From Phlebotomus papatasi (taxonomy: Eukaryota > Arthropoda > Insecta > Diptera > Psychodidae), in contig NC_077223.1 of the NCBI RefSeq assembly GCF_024763615.1, positions 81,840,627 to 81,904,626 of the forward strand: DNA of 64,000 nucleotides. The letters run 5' to 3'. Under the pieces are notes generated by a model. It had not been told where the DNA came from. It ran no database searches and was given only the letters and a program-made list of their open reading frames with translations. Position 1 is the first letter of the stretch. Every line of letters starts with the position of its first letter. The translations under genes were made by a program, and so were the position numbers. Positions 46,101 to 54,931 of this stretch are shown one piece after another.

Positions 46101-49100
46101 TTCTGACATGATACATTTTAGTTTCCCTTCAGTTCGAGACAGTGAGATCTTAAAATTTTCTCCTCCTCCTTTTCTTTTTTTTCTTCTCCGTTTAAACGTC
46201 ACAACAAATTCAATTTAGTTCAACAGAATTTTAATCGCTCCGACACACCTTATAAAGCAAAAAAAGATCGTCAAATTCAAATTCACACCCTGTCCTCTAT
46301 TAAACATTTCCCATATCATTTGCTCACTCCAAATTGAGATTGAACTAAATTGAATTTAGGTTGATGTTCAAAAGAACAAGAAGAGTGCGAAAGAGTAGGA
46401 TAGACTTATGCAATGAATGAAGAAAGTGAAGGCCCATCAATGAACGGCACAGCCGTCGCCCCTCGCTACTAATTAATCTCAAAGGTCACCGGGCCAGTAA
46501 CCGGAAAGTTCGGCCACCATTGCTGTGGCCGCATCATGCAGGGAGTTCTGACTTAAGAAAAAAACGAACTGTAAGAATTTGAGCTAATTTATAAAATCAT
46601 TTTTGAAGTGCTCCTAAATGTATGAATTTTTTCACGCCGCAAATTCGAAATTCACTTCTTATGAACCGCTCGCGCTAAAACTATCTTGCATACATCACGG
46701 CGTTTCCGCAAGTTATTCCAAAGATATCTCCTGCAGGTATGTAATATTACTGTGTCACTGGAGTTAATTCGCGCGGGCTTTTTTCGGTCCCGAGAAATTC
46801 TTTCAAATCGGAACTCCCTGTATACATCTTAGATAATTTTTTAAGCATTAAAAGAAGTATGAAAATAATTTACAACTCTCATGATCATTCAAAGTTTGCA
46901 AGATTACCACAAGAGGCGTTTTTACAATCGATTCATAAAACAGATTATACATTTTTAAATTGTTCCATTTTCAAGAGCAAAACTTGCCAGTTTATAGTTA
47001 GAATTTCGTAACCAATTATTAATTAAAGACTTGTAGGAAACGGATATACTACAAAATTTTAAGTAGATACTAAAACCTGTAAAATCTTCATTAAATCGGT
47101 TTAGAGCAACAAAATAACGTCATTGACTGAAAAGTCATCTCGATAGTCCTAAAAATGCCGTTTAATATCCATAAAACCTCAAATTCTATCGAAGAAAAAG
47201 CGTTACAATGGTTACAATACTTCTAAAAAAAAAATTTACGCATGAATCTTCCAACTTTATACAAGTTTTTATGGAAATTTTATGAATCCTAATTAATATA
47301 GAAAGCTTTTGATTAATTTAATTAACAGTTTCATTACTACGAATTCCAACACACTTGTTCTTTTATCTCGCAAAATCCTTGTGCATGAAACATGAAAAAA
47401 GTTCGACAAAAGATGTTCTAAATTGCGTTTTTTATTTAATCATATACTTCATGTCAACAACACAAAAGTACAAAAATAATGAACCCAGGTTGAGAGCAAT
47501 TTTCAATTAAAGATATAATTACAAAGTAAAAGGTTCCAAATATATAGAAGTAATTACTTTTTTTATTAATTTAGTCTTTTTATTTAAACGTTATACTTCA
47601 CGCGCACAACACAAAAAAATTAAGATAGGGTAAAGTGATATAATTTGGAATTAGTGTTACAAGTTGGACAATTCGCCGGTACAAGTTGGACATGGCTTTT
47701 TTCTTGATAAATACAGTACAAAATTTGTTTTTAAGCACAAGGAATCAAATTATAAAACTAAAGCATTAAAAATATACAAATAAAAATGAAGTACTAAATT
47801 TATCAAGAAAAAAAACCCTGTCCAAATTGTACCATTGTCCAACTTGTACCACTTTGCCCTAAACAATTTTGCATAAAAATTCCTTTTTTTCTTGGAATTT
47901 CTTGGATTTCCCAAGAAAAACTTATTGAGCTAAATCCACTGGAGAAAATTAAGAAATTTCTGGAAAATTTTATAAGAAATAATCTGAGGTATTTTTAAAA
48001 TAAGGTCTGATGGAGATTTTCATTTAATTATAAACTTCATGCATGTAACACAATGGACTTAAATTTCTGTTCTTAAAACGAGAAATTTTCATTTAAGCAT
48101 ATAATTCAAGCGCGCAGGATATAAATTTCTACTTTATTAAAAAAGAAATTAGAACGATTTTAGATTGTCAAAAATATAATTTTAAAATTAAAATAAATTA
48201 TTTTCGTTGCTTCAATCATGCAAATTTTATTTATCCAAGCACTTTTTTTTAATAACTTCAGCACGTGTTAATTTATCCGCAATTTAAGCAAATTTTAAAA
48301 TTTATATAATTGCAAAAGGAACAGTTTAATTTAAATCCAATCAAAATCTAACTGTTCTAGCGGTTCTAGCTCAACAAAGGATTTATTTTTTTGGTTCTAG
48401 TGAGGTCTTTAAAATCCAAAATTCTCCCTGAATCAAATGGCTCAATAAAAAGTATTTTTCAGAGCAATTTTCTGACTCTCTCGGCCGCACTTTTTTCAAT
48501 TGGCCCTGTAAGTCATGTGCTTCTCACCCAGGGAGGTCAAGTGCGGCCTTTTTTGTGCGGTTTCGCCCAGAGATTTCCGACAAGATGATCAAAAGGGAAA
48601 GGGCTAGTACTTACAGAAGGCTACTGTTATGTAGCATCTGGACAATCTTCCCGATCTCGTTGAGTTTCTCCTGAGGAATGTTGAGCCATTGGTTGAAGGC
48701 CAGTGCCAATTTGCTTCGTATTTGCTTTCCGGGGATTTGGGAGATGTAATGGTATGGTTGCAGGAGTATCTAAAAATAGATCACAAAACACAGTTTACTA
48801 TTGAAATTGCCGGCAACTCTCGAAACAATCCACATTTTTTGCATCCAACTCTCCAAATCCAAAACAATGGACAATTGGGAAGCTATTTTTAGATCAAACG
48901 GCTTCCAAATGGACAAAAGGATCAAACTCCAAAAATATCCCTCAATTGCACACAAGGAGATGTGTTTAAAGGTACTAAAGTCCAATTGATCTGGAGATTA
49001 AGGATTACCCTCAAGGAGGACTCACCTGATCTTGCTGTTCCTGGCACGACTTGTCCTGGCACTTCTGCAGGATTTTGTTGAACTCCTTCTCGTCAAACAG

Positions 49101-49118
49101 CCGCTTGTCCTTCGACAT
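30955..49118 (-). CDS. GGPS1: Geranylgeranyl diphosphate synthase (four exons, complete)
   Basis: Exons on the - strand: 49118-49026, 48769-48615, 39213-38705 and 31151-30955. Splice phases agree at every junction, giving 317 residues (human enzyme 300). The enzyme condenses isopentenyl diphosphate with allylic diphosphates to make C20 geranylgeranyl diphosphate for protein prenylation. Both Asp-rich metal-binding motifs are present: DDIED (about 85-89) and DDYCN (about 209-213, in FQIRDDYCN). Other conserved stretches are PGKQIRSKL, RRGVPVAHSIYG, LHRGQGMEIYWRDN, KTGGLF and YCEDLTEGKYSFP. The start ATG at 49118 opens MSKDKRLFDEKEF. The order and motifs match the eukaryotic type III enzyme (quemao in Drosophila). 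Introns 2 and 3 (9401 and 7553 bp) are packed with nested transposons. Confidence 0.96.
31692..32788. mobile_element. MITE (GGCCTCTACACA family), split by a repeat G
   Basis: Left part 31692-31809 (TAAGGCCTCTACACATTGGG... TTTTTGACAAAA) and right end 32761-32788 (ATTGCTTCCAATGTGTAGAA...). They rejoin to the ~145-bp structure of the intact copy at 35579 once the G repeat is removed. In synthase intron 3. Confidence 0.75.
31810..32760 (+). repeat. Dispersed repeat G, copy 6, with internal duplication
   Basis: Begins GCTCGAACTCACGAG and ends GAGTTCGAGCAGTAAAA, forming the inverted ends of the family. A ~300-base part is present twice in tandem (about 31975-32225 and 32278-32545; shared TTGACCTTTGACCTTCAATA and ATGGCGAATTTTCCGGTCAT). 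Confidence 0.75.
33384..33619. mobile_element. MITE, ACAGTAGACTCTC family, AATCGG type, copy 2
   Basis: 236 bp, TACAGTAGACTCTCACTCAA to AGAGAGAGTCTACTGTA, TA-flanked; same core as the copy at 1410 (TTTTCACG.TTAATTATGAAG). Confidence 0.87.
33922..33999. mobile_element. Mini-hairpin element
   Basis: 78 bp, GAGACGCTCAGAGCAGAAGT and its near-perfect complement around a ~30-base loop. It interrupts repeat U. Confidence 0.7.
35210..35539. mobile_element. MITE, ACAGTGCTGTCTC type, TATGCACA words
   Basis: 330 bp; ends TACAGTGCTGTCTCTCTATA and complement. The word TATGCACA stands twice inside the left end and its complement TGTGCATAT twice inside the right end. Confidence 0.87.
35579..35723. mobile_element. 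MITE, GGCCTCTACACATTGGGAG family, intact copy
   Basis: ~145 bp: TAATGGCCTCTACACATTGG to CCAATGTGTAGAGGCCTTAA, inner word TTTTTGTCAAAA / TTTTTGACG recurring. Confidence 0.85.
36724..37233. repeat. Possible repeat U fragment
   Basis: Contains TTTATATCTCCGGTTCTAGTTA, as in the U modules. No coding frame. Confidence 0.35.
37234..37927. mobile_element. MITE with GGGGAAGGTTTTG ends
   Basis: ~690 bp, TA-flanked: TAGGGGAAGGTTTTGCACCTTCGTA to TACGAACCTTCAAAACC..CCCCTA. CTTCGTAA recurs in the left end. The 121-codon frame inside has no transposase motif. Confidence 0.8.
38705..39213 (-). CDS. GGPS1: GGPPS exon 3 (catalytic core)
   Basis: 509 bases from acceptor CTCGCAG to donor C|GTAAGT. It holds both metal-binding motifs (DDIED, DDYCN) and the KTGGLF and CEDLTEGK motifs. 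The first base completes a Leu codon split from exon 2; the last base starts the Gln codon finished by exon 4. Confidence 0.96.
39355..39764. mobile_element. Long-hairpin MITE just upstream of synthase exon 3
   Basis: ~410 bp, almost completely palindromic (arms of ~190 bases; AAAATGCT.., ACGCATCTTCATTGCAATTC, GGTGGCACTAGGTGAAAATA and complements). It sits about 140 bp from the exon 3 acceptor, in intron 2. Confidence 0.87.
40173..40287. mobile_element. MITE, GGCCTCTACACACTAG family
   Basis: 115 bp: TAATGGCCTCTACACACTAG to GTAGTGTGTAGAGGCCATAA; inner word ATATGGACATAAAT recurs in both arms. Confidence 0.85.
40322..40475 (+). repeat. Dispersed repeat (GCATACATCGCGGCGTTTCC), copy 1
   Basis: Shares GGCGTTTCCG, ATTCCAAAGATATCTCCTGC and CGGGACTTCCTGTATA-like words with 46660-46825. 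No coding frame. Confidence 0.7.
40601..40942. mobile_element. MITE, ACAGTAGACTC family, ATTCGGGC type
   Basis: 342 bp: ACAGTAGACTCACACAAATTC to TTTGCGAGAGTCTACTGT. The word ATTCGGGC recurs inside the left end (40618, 40661), with GCCCGAATT and GCCGAATTT inside the right. Confidence 0.87.
41121..41451. mobile_element. MITE, ACAGTAGAGTCTC family, ATTCGAACG type
   Basis: 331 bp: ACAGTAGAGTCTCTCAAATC to AGAAGACTCTACTGT; inner words AAATTCGAACG and CGTTCGAATTT. Confidence 0.87.
42000..42111. mobile_element. Small MITE (CAGAGGTGTGC), copy 2, one end lost
   Basis: Matches 25211-25338 with the core in the other orientation; stops at TTCGGTTTCAAC, before the last terminal bases. Confidence 0.75.
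42185..43012 (+). repeat. Dispersed repeat G, copy 5, split by a MITE
   Basis: GCTCGCACTCGTCACTC start, GTTCAGAACCGATTAGAATC, GACATTGAAAAACCGTTATC, GTTGAGAAAAGTGGTTG, and GAGTTCGAGCAATAAAA end. A MITE interrupts it at 42314-42573. Confidence 0.7.
42314..42573. mobile_element. MITE with GGCTCGGGCACACCTTTTA ends
   Basis: 260 bp with long inverted arms (CATGAAGTCGAA, ACATGTTTTGCATATG and complements). A partial, diverged copy is at about 46237-46436 (GCTCCGACACACCTTATAAA). Confidence 0.83.
44105..44612. mobile_element. MITE (CCTATTGACACTTTAAGAAC family), split by another repeat
   Basis: Left piece 44105-44167 (AGGAACACCTATTGACACTT), right piece 44438-44612 (CAGTACCATTTGG... AGTGTCAGTAAGGGTTCC). 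The insert 44168-44437 is a copy of the TTTTATATGGAG repeat. Intact copies are at 50230 and 52083. Confidence 0.75.
44168..44437 (+). repeat. Dispersed repeat (TTTTATATGGAG...), copy 2
   Basis: Same family as 21001-21262; includes GTGTAACGGTCACGAGTGCA and AAAAATCCCATACGC. Confidence 0.75.
44711..45949. mobile_element. piggyBac-like non-autonomous element (1239 bp)
   Basis: Perfect 13-base inverted ends CACTTTAAAACCC / GGGTTTTAAAGTG, with TTAA on each side (44707-44710, 45950-45953), the target of piggyBac transposases. Inner words TGGCATTTTA and CTGGCATTTTATGCCAG recur. No transposase frame. Confidence 0.82.
44857..45213. repeat. Long palindrome inside the TTAA element
   Basis: ~357 bp, arms of about 150 bases (TTAAGAAGTGAAAA, GACC/AACCTTTGATCTTCTCC, TTGCCAACGTTTCGGAGC, TCACTACTACT.TTTCACAAA and complements) around a ~45-base loop. 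Probably a further nested element. Confidence 0.87.
46237..46436. mobile_element. Diverged partial MITE (GGCTC.G.CACACC family)
   Basis: GCTCCGACACACCTTATAAAG end and AATTGAATTTAG / AGAGTGCGAAAGAGTAGGAT words in the order of the 42314 element; the other end is lost. Confidence 0.5.
46660..46825 (+). repeat. Dispersed repeat (GCATACATCACGGCGTTTCC), copy 2
   Basis: Partner of 40322-40475; the similarity starts further left (CATTTTTGAAGTGCTCCTAA, compare 39830). Confidence 0.7.
47626..47861. mobile_element. MITE, GTACAAGTTGGAC family, copy 3
   Basis: TA-flanked GGGTAAAGTG to CACTTTGCCC; three inner words on the left, two on the right. Confidence 0.88.
47862..48614. other. Intron sequence, nothing recognised
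   Basis: AT-rich end of synthase intron 2. No repeat or exon supported. Confidence 0.4.
48615..48769 (-). CDS. GGPS1: GGPPS exon 2
   Basis: 51 codons plus two bases, acceptor ATTTTTAG, donor CTTCT|GTAAGT. It encodes ILLQPYHYISQIPGKQIRSK and ends in MLHNSSL, directly before the first Asp-rich motif, as in the human protein. Confidence 0.94.
49026..49118 (-). CDS. GGPS1: GGPPS exon 1
   Basis: 31 codons, ATG at 49118-49116, donor CAG|GTGAG. It encodes the charged N-terminal helix (QEQQDQ at its end) that precedes ILLQPYHYI in exon 2. Intron 1 is only 256 bp. Confidence 0.92.
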
Positions 49119-50079
49119 GATGAGTTAATTCACTTAGGCAATTGACCTGGAAACACACTCGCTGAATCTTCCTTGTCGAAGTGAATCTCTGCACAGCACA
49201 AATTGGACTGTGCCACGAGATTACTGCCGAATAATCTCTGCTGCAGAGAATTTACTCCTCCCCTCCAATACTGAATGACTTTTGGAAAAGAGCGCGCGCG
49301 CCCTAGCGGAGTCGCATTGAAGGCTATAGCTGAGACACCCATCGAATCAACAAATCGATTACGAACCCAGTGGGCATAGCGACAGGGGAACCTAATGCAC
49401 TTCGTTAACCCTTCTACAAAGGTAATTTTTTTTTTAAATTTTTATTGAATTTATTAGAAAGGTTTGGGCAATTTTTTTCCAAATGCCTGAATTTGAAAGT
49501 CTACTGTATTTTAAGGAGTGACAAGACCAAGAGAACTGAGCTGGGCTCAGTAATAATCTAGGTGACCGGAGGGAATAGGTCAACGACGGCGTCAGATCAC
49601 TTCCTTAAATCCTAACTAAAAATCCTAACTGAGCCTGATCACAAGTAGATTTTGATTCTCCAATAGTGTCTTGGATGAAAGGTAAATGGAACTCTATTTG
49701 CACAAAAAGTCGTTGAAGTTCGAAGAATTCAAATTCAATTTCGAATTTTCATAATAAATTTTCGAACAAGTTGGGGAAAATTTATCAAATATCACACTAA
49801 AAAGCTCGCAAAAGAGTTACTCAGTGATTATGGTGTGATTAAATACTGGGGCGAGAAGAGTAAACGTCGTTGTTCAGTTTTTTTCCTCAAAATAATGTGA
49901 AGACCGACACATTTTGACACTTGAGCACTTCGAAATTCAAACAGGATGTAACTTCCGCCACCTTGTGAAAGTATTAAGAAGTAAGAAAGTCTCTTTTTTG
50001 GATCTTCAAATAGATTTTCGAATTTTTCAAGATCTACTTCTGTACGGAAAGACTAATTCTAAAAATTCTAATTCGATAT
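49119..50079. other. Synthase upstream region
   Basis: Probable promoter and 5' leader of the synthase (- strand). 49180-49330 is GC-richer. The end of an ACAGTAGA-family MITE (TCTACTGTA, 49500-49508) is a solo fragment. No other gene. Confidence 0.4.
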
Positions 50080-51110
50080 TCAAAATCGGTCAAATAGAAC
50101 CGAAGGTATGATTTTTTTGAATTTTGTGAACTTTGACCGCTCTTATCTCCGGTTCTATTTTAACCACAGCGAACACACGCAACTTTTTGGAAACTTCATA
50201 GCTTAGACTACAACACTCTAAAATTTGATTAGGGTCGGAGGAACGTCTGTTCGACAGGGAACCCCTATTGACACTTTTGTCAAAATGTTGAAAATTATTT
50301 AATGTATCTAGTAAAATATAAGTGATATAACGTTTTTTCTGTAATATATCTTTTACTATAAACAGAGATGTTCAAATTTCGTACCCCAAATGGTACAAAA
50401 TAGGGTGTCAAAAGGGACTGACAGGAGTTCTTAAAGTGTCAATAGACGTTCCTTTCACCCTAATTTGCACAATTCCGTTTTTGAGAAAAATAAGTTTGAA
50501 ATTTGATGAAATTTGACGCTATCGCAGCGACACCTGTGGTGACCTTTTGAACGTTCATCTGAAAGTGCTTATGAAGACGAAACCAAAAACCCAAAATGTA
50601 GCTCAAAATGTTAGTTAGAACCGAAGATAGAGGCCGGTCAATTTTCGAACTTTGACCCCTTATAGCTCGGGTCAGGGGTTATCGATCGACTTAAGTATTT
50701 GTTTTTGTTTAATAGGTGTGCGGCTACAACATACTAAAATTTCAGCCAAATGCACATAGGAATTTTTGAGTTATTTAACTTAGAAAATTTAAAATTTGTC
50801 TTTTTAATAATAGCGCAACTAGCGGTGGTTTTATGAACTTGTAATGTTAGAAAGGGAAGTGGCATTTCATGAGAGCTTTCCAAAACGCCCTCATTTTTTA
50901 AATTCTGACAATTACAACCGGAGTTATGGCCATTCTAAGATTTTTTTTTTGACCCTTATAGCTCGGGTCAGGGGACCTTAAGTTTGGTACTGATCGACAG
51001 CTCTAAGGCCCAGATATAACATACTAAAATTTGAGCCCGATCTATGCCATATCGACTTATAGTGCATGTTGTTAAGATATGAAATAAAATAATGAATTTT
51101 TGAGAGGAAA
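50080..51110. repeat. Dispersed repeat U, second region
   Basis: Has TTGAATTTTGTGAACTTTG, CTCCGGTTCTATTTTAACCA, CAGCGAACACACGCAACTTT and two CTTATAGCTCGGGTCAGGGG words, matching 33.7-34.4 kb. Split by a MITE at 50230. Confidence 0.6.
50230..50462. mobile_element. MITE, AGGGT.G.AGGAACGTCT family, copy A
   Basis: ~233 bp, TA-flanked; left AGGGTCGGAGGAACGTCTGT, right end AGACGTTCCTTTCACCCT. Inner word ATTGACACTTT recurs (AAGTGTCAAT on the other side). Confidence 0.87.
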
Positions 51111-52082
51111 TTCTGTGGTTCCTAAGTCATTCAAATACGTAATTTCTGGATAACAGTATATTTTACGACCCTATGATATTCAGAAGACTATGTTTGTAAA
51201 GGATTCAAGTCGTCCCATGCATCCTTTTCATGGATTTGGAGGATATTTAGGGGTTTATGAAACAAATCTAAAAAATGAAGGGATAGGGATATGCGATGTT
51301 CCAGGAAAATTGTCCTTGAATCCTCCTCTACACATCCTTGAGTTATCCTTCGATACTAATATTCTAGGATGTACCGTTATTGATTATAAACAACTTTTTT
51401 CAAATATTTCAAAAAATTTCTTAAAGATCTTTTTCTTAAGATATCTCAGAAACTTGAGGTGATGGACCAAAAATTTCTTCGGGAGAAACGTTCAGGACAT
51501 ACCAAGGAACAAGAAACTACTCATTATTTTCCATCCCATTTTTGTCTGTTGCACAGTGTAATCATTCATTAAAAACTGTTCTTAATTTGTGAAGAATCTG
51601 AATTAAATTTCGAGTAAATTCAAGTGTTTTAATGGCGTCTTCATTCAAAATCACTTTATTTGCGTTTTATAAACTTGTATAAAAAATATTTAAATTTCGT
51701 AAGTTTGAAAGTTAGGGAATGGGTTCCAGCAATTGGCGTTTATATATTTCAATATTTGACCGAATTTAAGTAAGAGTGAGTAATAGCAATACCTTAGAAA
51801 TAAAAACGTACAAAATGTCTTCAAAACAAAAATTGTATTAAATGGACTAAATGTAAATATTTCAAGCTTGCTTCAGCAACATACGTCACTTATAAAAGTT
51901 TTGTTCTGTAACATTAATTATTAAAATATGAAAAACTGTATAATAAATTTGTTTGAGGGCTTCTGTCTCAAAGCACAGAGAAGATAATAGTTCCATTAAA
52001 AGACCAGAAGTGAGATATGAGCTTTTCTGTTAAAACCTTTACTCCTCCAATTGCAATAGTAATTTTGATTTGAATTATAATA
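51111..52082. other. No gene recognised
   Basis: A 90-codon open frame at 51190-51462 (+) starts with ATG but shows no domain and no splice context; treated as chance. Confidence 0.35.
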
Positions 52083-52315
52083 TAGGATGAAAGAAACGTC
52101 TATTGACACTTTAAGAACTCGTGTCAGCACCTATTGACACCTTACTCTGTACCATTTGGGATACGAAACTTGAACATCTTTGTTTATAGTAAAAGGTATA
52201 TTACAGAAAAAACGTTATATTACTTATATTTTACTAGATACATTATGTAATTTTTAACATTTTGACAAAAGTGTCAATAGGGGTTCCTTGTCGAACAGAC
52301 GTTCCTCCGACCCTA
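52083..52315. mobile_element. MITE, AGGAACGTCT family, copy B (inverted)
   Basis: Same element as 50230-50462 in the opposite orientation: AGGATGAAAGAAACGTCTAT to AACAGACGTTCCTCCGACCC, TA-flanked. Confidence 0.87.
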
Positions 52316-53377
52316 CCACATTTACTTCATAGGTGCAAAAAGAAAGAAACGAACTCATTTTATAACCACAGATAATCTCTGTATCTATGCAGGAATTTAT
52401 TTCGGATTTCATTTACTGGCTTATTCTGTACCAGTCTCTCCTATTTAATAATTTTGTATTTATTGTATAGAAATCGAACTTGAATTTTGTAAGCCTTAAA
52501 CCTTAAATGCTTTGAATTGTAGAAATCTTTTCACACAGAAAAATGGAATATTCTTAAACAGAAACACCAAGGAATTTAATTTCAAATCCCAATGAATGCC
52601 AATGCCCTAATTCTAAATCTTTGATCATTTAGTTTTAGTTGCAATTTGCAAAACTGTAGACATTTTTCATTTTCCAGCTAATGCTGACCTTAAACTCCCA
52701 ATCTATTAGCGTCAAAGTGATAGGGATTCTAACCCATTTCTTTGGATCAGAGCTTCTAAACTTAAACGCCTCGGGGATTCACGTCCAATTTAAGTTCCCA
52801 GGATCTTATATATTCTTAAATTTCGAGTCAAAATTTTTCTGTGTGTTGGTTTTATAATTATTTCTTTTTAAGAAATTTTTCTGTTTTGTATTGTATTGTA
52901 TTTATTCTTCATCTTGATTGTGACATTTCCAACCTTCCCTGCGGCCATCGCCGTCTTAGCGTCGGTGACCAACCTCAAGAGCCAAAACGATGGAAAAGCT
53001 CTATCACGGGTTGTATAAGCCAAAGTAACATTGTTTACAGATCTTTCAATGTAAAAATGTTTCAATGTAATTTTAGCATGTTCTATTTTATTTCACTAAT
53101 CAATAAAAATTATTTTGTCATATTTTTGTCCTATTCACAAAATCCGAAATAAATGAAATTTCAAATAGGAAAAGTGCTGCTGTTCCTCCTATTACTACAC
53201 ACTACTATCGAATATTGTATACTATAGCAGTACCACTTATTCGTATTGTATATTCTTTCTCTTCGAATAATATGTAATACTTGGTTTACCGGGTTGTTGA
53301 CCTTTTGACGTGTTCTGTTTTGAAAGATCCTACGTGGTGCTAACAATCACGTTTTTTGGCAATATTTCTTTATTTAT
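52316..53377. other. SRP19 upstream region
   Basis: AT-rich except a GC-richer patch at 52930-53020 that is open on the - strand (VTDAKTAMAAGKVGNVTI). No family recognised; possibly a gene fragment. Confidence 0.3.
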
Positions 53378-53383
53378 TCAGTG
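53378..53383 (+). promoter_or_regulatory. Possible initiator of SRP19
   Basis: A TCAGTG match to the arthropod initiator consensus TCAGTY sits 13 bases before the SRP19 ATG. It would give a very short leader. Only the motif and its place support it; no TATA box is clear upstream. Confidence 0.3.
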
Positions 53384-53395
53384 CAAAAAGGTACG

Positions 53396-54011
53396 ATGGC
53401 AGCTGCTGTTCCTCCCTTAACACCCTGGAGTCCAGATAAGAAGCATAGCGACCGAGAAAGGTAAGTTTCCCTGAACTTGTTCTCGAACCTAACCTCTAAG
53501 AATGTTTTGATTTCTTGTTTTTCGTAAATAATTGATGAATATTAATTTTTTTTTCTAGGTGGATCTGTATTTATCCTGCTTATATCAACTCTAAGAAGAC
53601 ACGGCAGGAGGGCCGGAAGCTGGCCAAGGAGCACTGCGTTGAGAATCCGACTTACCTGGAGATCAGAGACGTTCTTGCAGTGGCGAATCTAAGGGTCGGA
53701 GTAGAGAACAAGCTGTATTCCCGGGAGAAGAGCAAGGTAGGTAGAGGGATATGGGAGTGTTTGAGGAAGTCCCTGAGGGTTGGTTTTTGCAGGAATTGGC
53801 ATATCGTGGAAGGATTCGAGTGCAATTGAAGAATGACGATGGAACGCCCTTCAGTCCAGACTTTCCCAACAGAGACAGTGTCCTGTTGCATCTGGGCAGG
53901 ATGATTCCACAGTTAAAGAGTCGTCAGGGTGGAAAGGGTGGAGGAGAAGCCACAGCCAGTTCATCAACGTCCTCAGCACCTCACAAAAAGGGAAAGGGCA
54001 AGAGACGCTGA
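53396..54011 (+). CDS. SRP19: Signal recognition particle 19 kDa protein (three exons, complete)
   Basis: Exons 53396-53460, 53559-53736 and 53793-54011 splice in phase (2, 0) to 153 residues ending in TGA. SRP19 binds helices 6 and 8 of the SRP RNA and allows SRP54 to join the particle, which sends secretory proteins to the endoplasmic reticulum. Family marks are WICIYPAYINSKKT (human FICIYPAYLNNKKT), AVENPT-like VENPTYLEI, LYSRE, YRGRIRVQLKNDDG and the Lys/Arg-rich tail KKGKGKRR. The length is close to the human protein (144). The ATG opens MAAAVPPLTPW; there is no earlier in-frame start in the exon. Introns are 98 and 56 bp, the shortest in the window, fitting a housekeeping gene. Confidence 0.96.
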
Positions 54012-54051
54012 TAGAGGGAGGAAAATCTATTTTTTGTTAATGATCTTTGAA

Positions 54052-54057
54052 AATAAA
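54052..54057 (+). terminator. SRP19 polyadenylation signal
   Basis: AATAAA 41 bases after the SRP19 stop. The convergent Cys-rich gene ends at 54144, so the two 3' ends lie within about 130 bases and may overlap. Confidence 0.7.
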
Positions 54058-54143
54058 TGCTTGGATTTCCTGGAAAACTTTCTTTCAATTATTTTGTACA
54101 AAATTTCGCACTGCCGGAAGATTTTTCTGTAGATTAACTGCTC

Positions 54144-54931
54144 CTACAGACCTTTTATTAAATTGACTAGTCGATCACGCCCACCTAGTTTCAGTGCTCC
54201 AAGCTTCATCTTCAGGAGAGTCTCACCAACGGTATCATCTGCAGTATCAGTCACAGCGTCTGTTATGATGTCCAATTTCTCCTTCAGGATGCTTTCCCTC
54301 CTTGGAAACAGAGACTTCAGTTTGACATCTGTTATATCGTCCAATTTCCTGGGAATGGCCCTAACTTCATCCCTGAGTTTCTCATACCCATCCCTAAGGT
54401 CGCTTTTCACATCGCCCAGGATTGTGTTCCTGCCCGGAAGTCCCGGAAGAGGACTCAGCAATTTCTGTTTGAGTCCCAGAAGGGCAGTATCCGTCTTGAT
54501 TCTGCTCACTAGAGATCCCAGGTCTCCTCCTCCAAACCCCGGGGCTCCCAACAGACTATCCTCAAAAGCCACTGGTTCCTCCTTTCCGCTCTTCCAGGGA
54601 TTTGGCGAGTGAATATTGTAGACGCTTCGTCCTCTTCTCTCATTTCTGTGATAGAATTCTTCCTGCTTTGGCGTCAGATCCCGCACTTCCCGGACGAATC
54701 TGCGGCCAGCGCTGCCTTGAATGAGGAGGTCGTAGGGCAGATTGAGGGCGTCTGAGCGAACCTTGAGCTTGGACAGGCAGTTGATGTCCTTGTCGGAGTC
54801 TGAGATGCATTCGCAGATGCATTCTTCGCCACAGAAATAGCCCAGGCAGCCGCATTCACTGCACAGGGATACGCACTGGGTCCTGTTGGCGATGTCATTG
54901 AAGGTGTTCTGTGGCAGGGCATGACTGTGAG
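54144..54931 (-). CDS. Cys-rich probably secreted protein, unknown function (last exon)
   Basis: The exon starts at 54931 after acceptor GTTCCTTCCAG (two bases complete a split codon) and ends with TAG at 54144, giving about 262 residues. The first part, HSHALPQNTFNDIANRTQC, has an NRT glycosylation sequon and leads into a nine-Cys block spaced C-x3-C-x2-C-x-C-x4-C-x3-C-x-C-x-C-x9-C. The remaining ~210 residues have no Cys: an Arg-rich segment (NERRGRS), a Gly/Leu-rich stretch, then amphipathic helical sequence rich in Asp, Lys and Leu. The residue before HSH would be Ala if the split codon is GCT, as after a signal peptide, so I infer that the missing first exon encodes one. I found no good candidate for it between 54932 and 58700. 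I do not recognise the family. An in-frame Met upstream of the acceptor is not used here. Confidence 0.75.

Noticed and set aside
51190..51462. 90-codon ATG-led open frame
   Set aside because: No domain, no partner exon, AT-rich setting; expected by chance in 64 kb.
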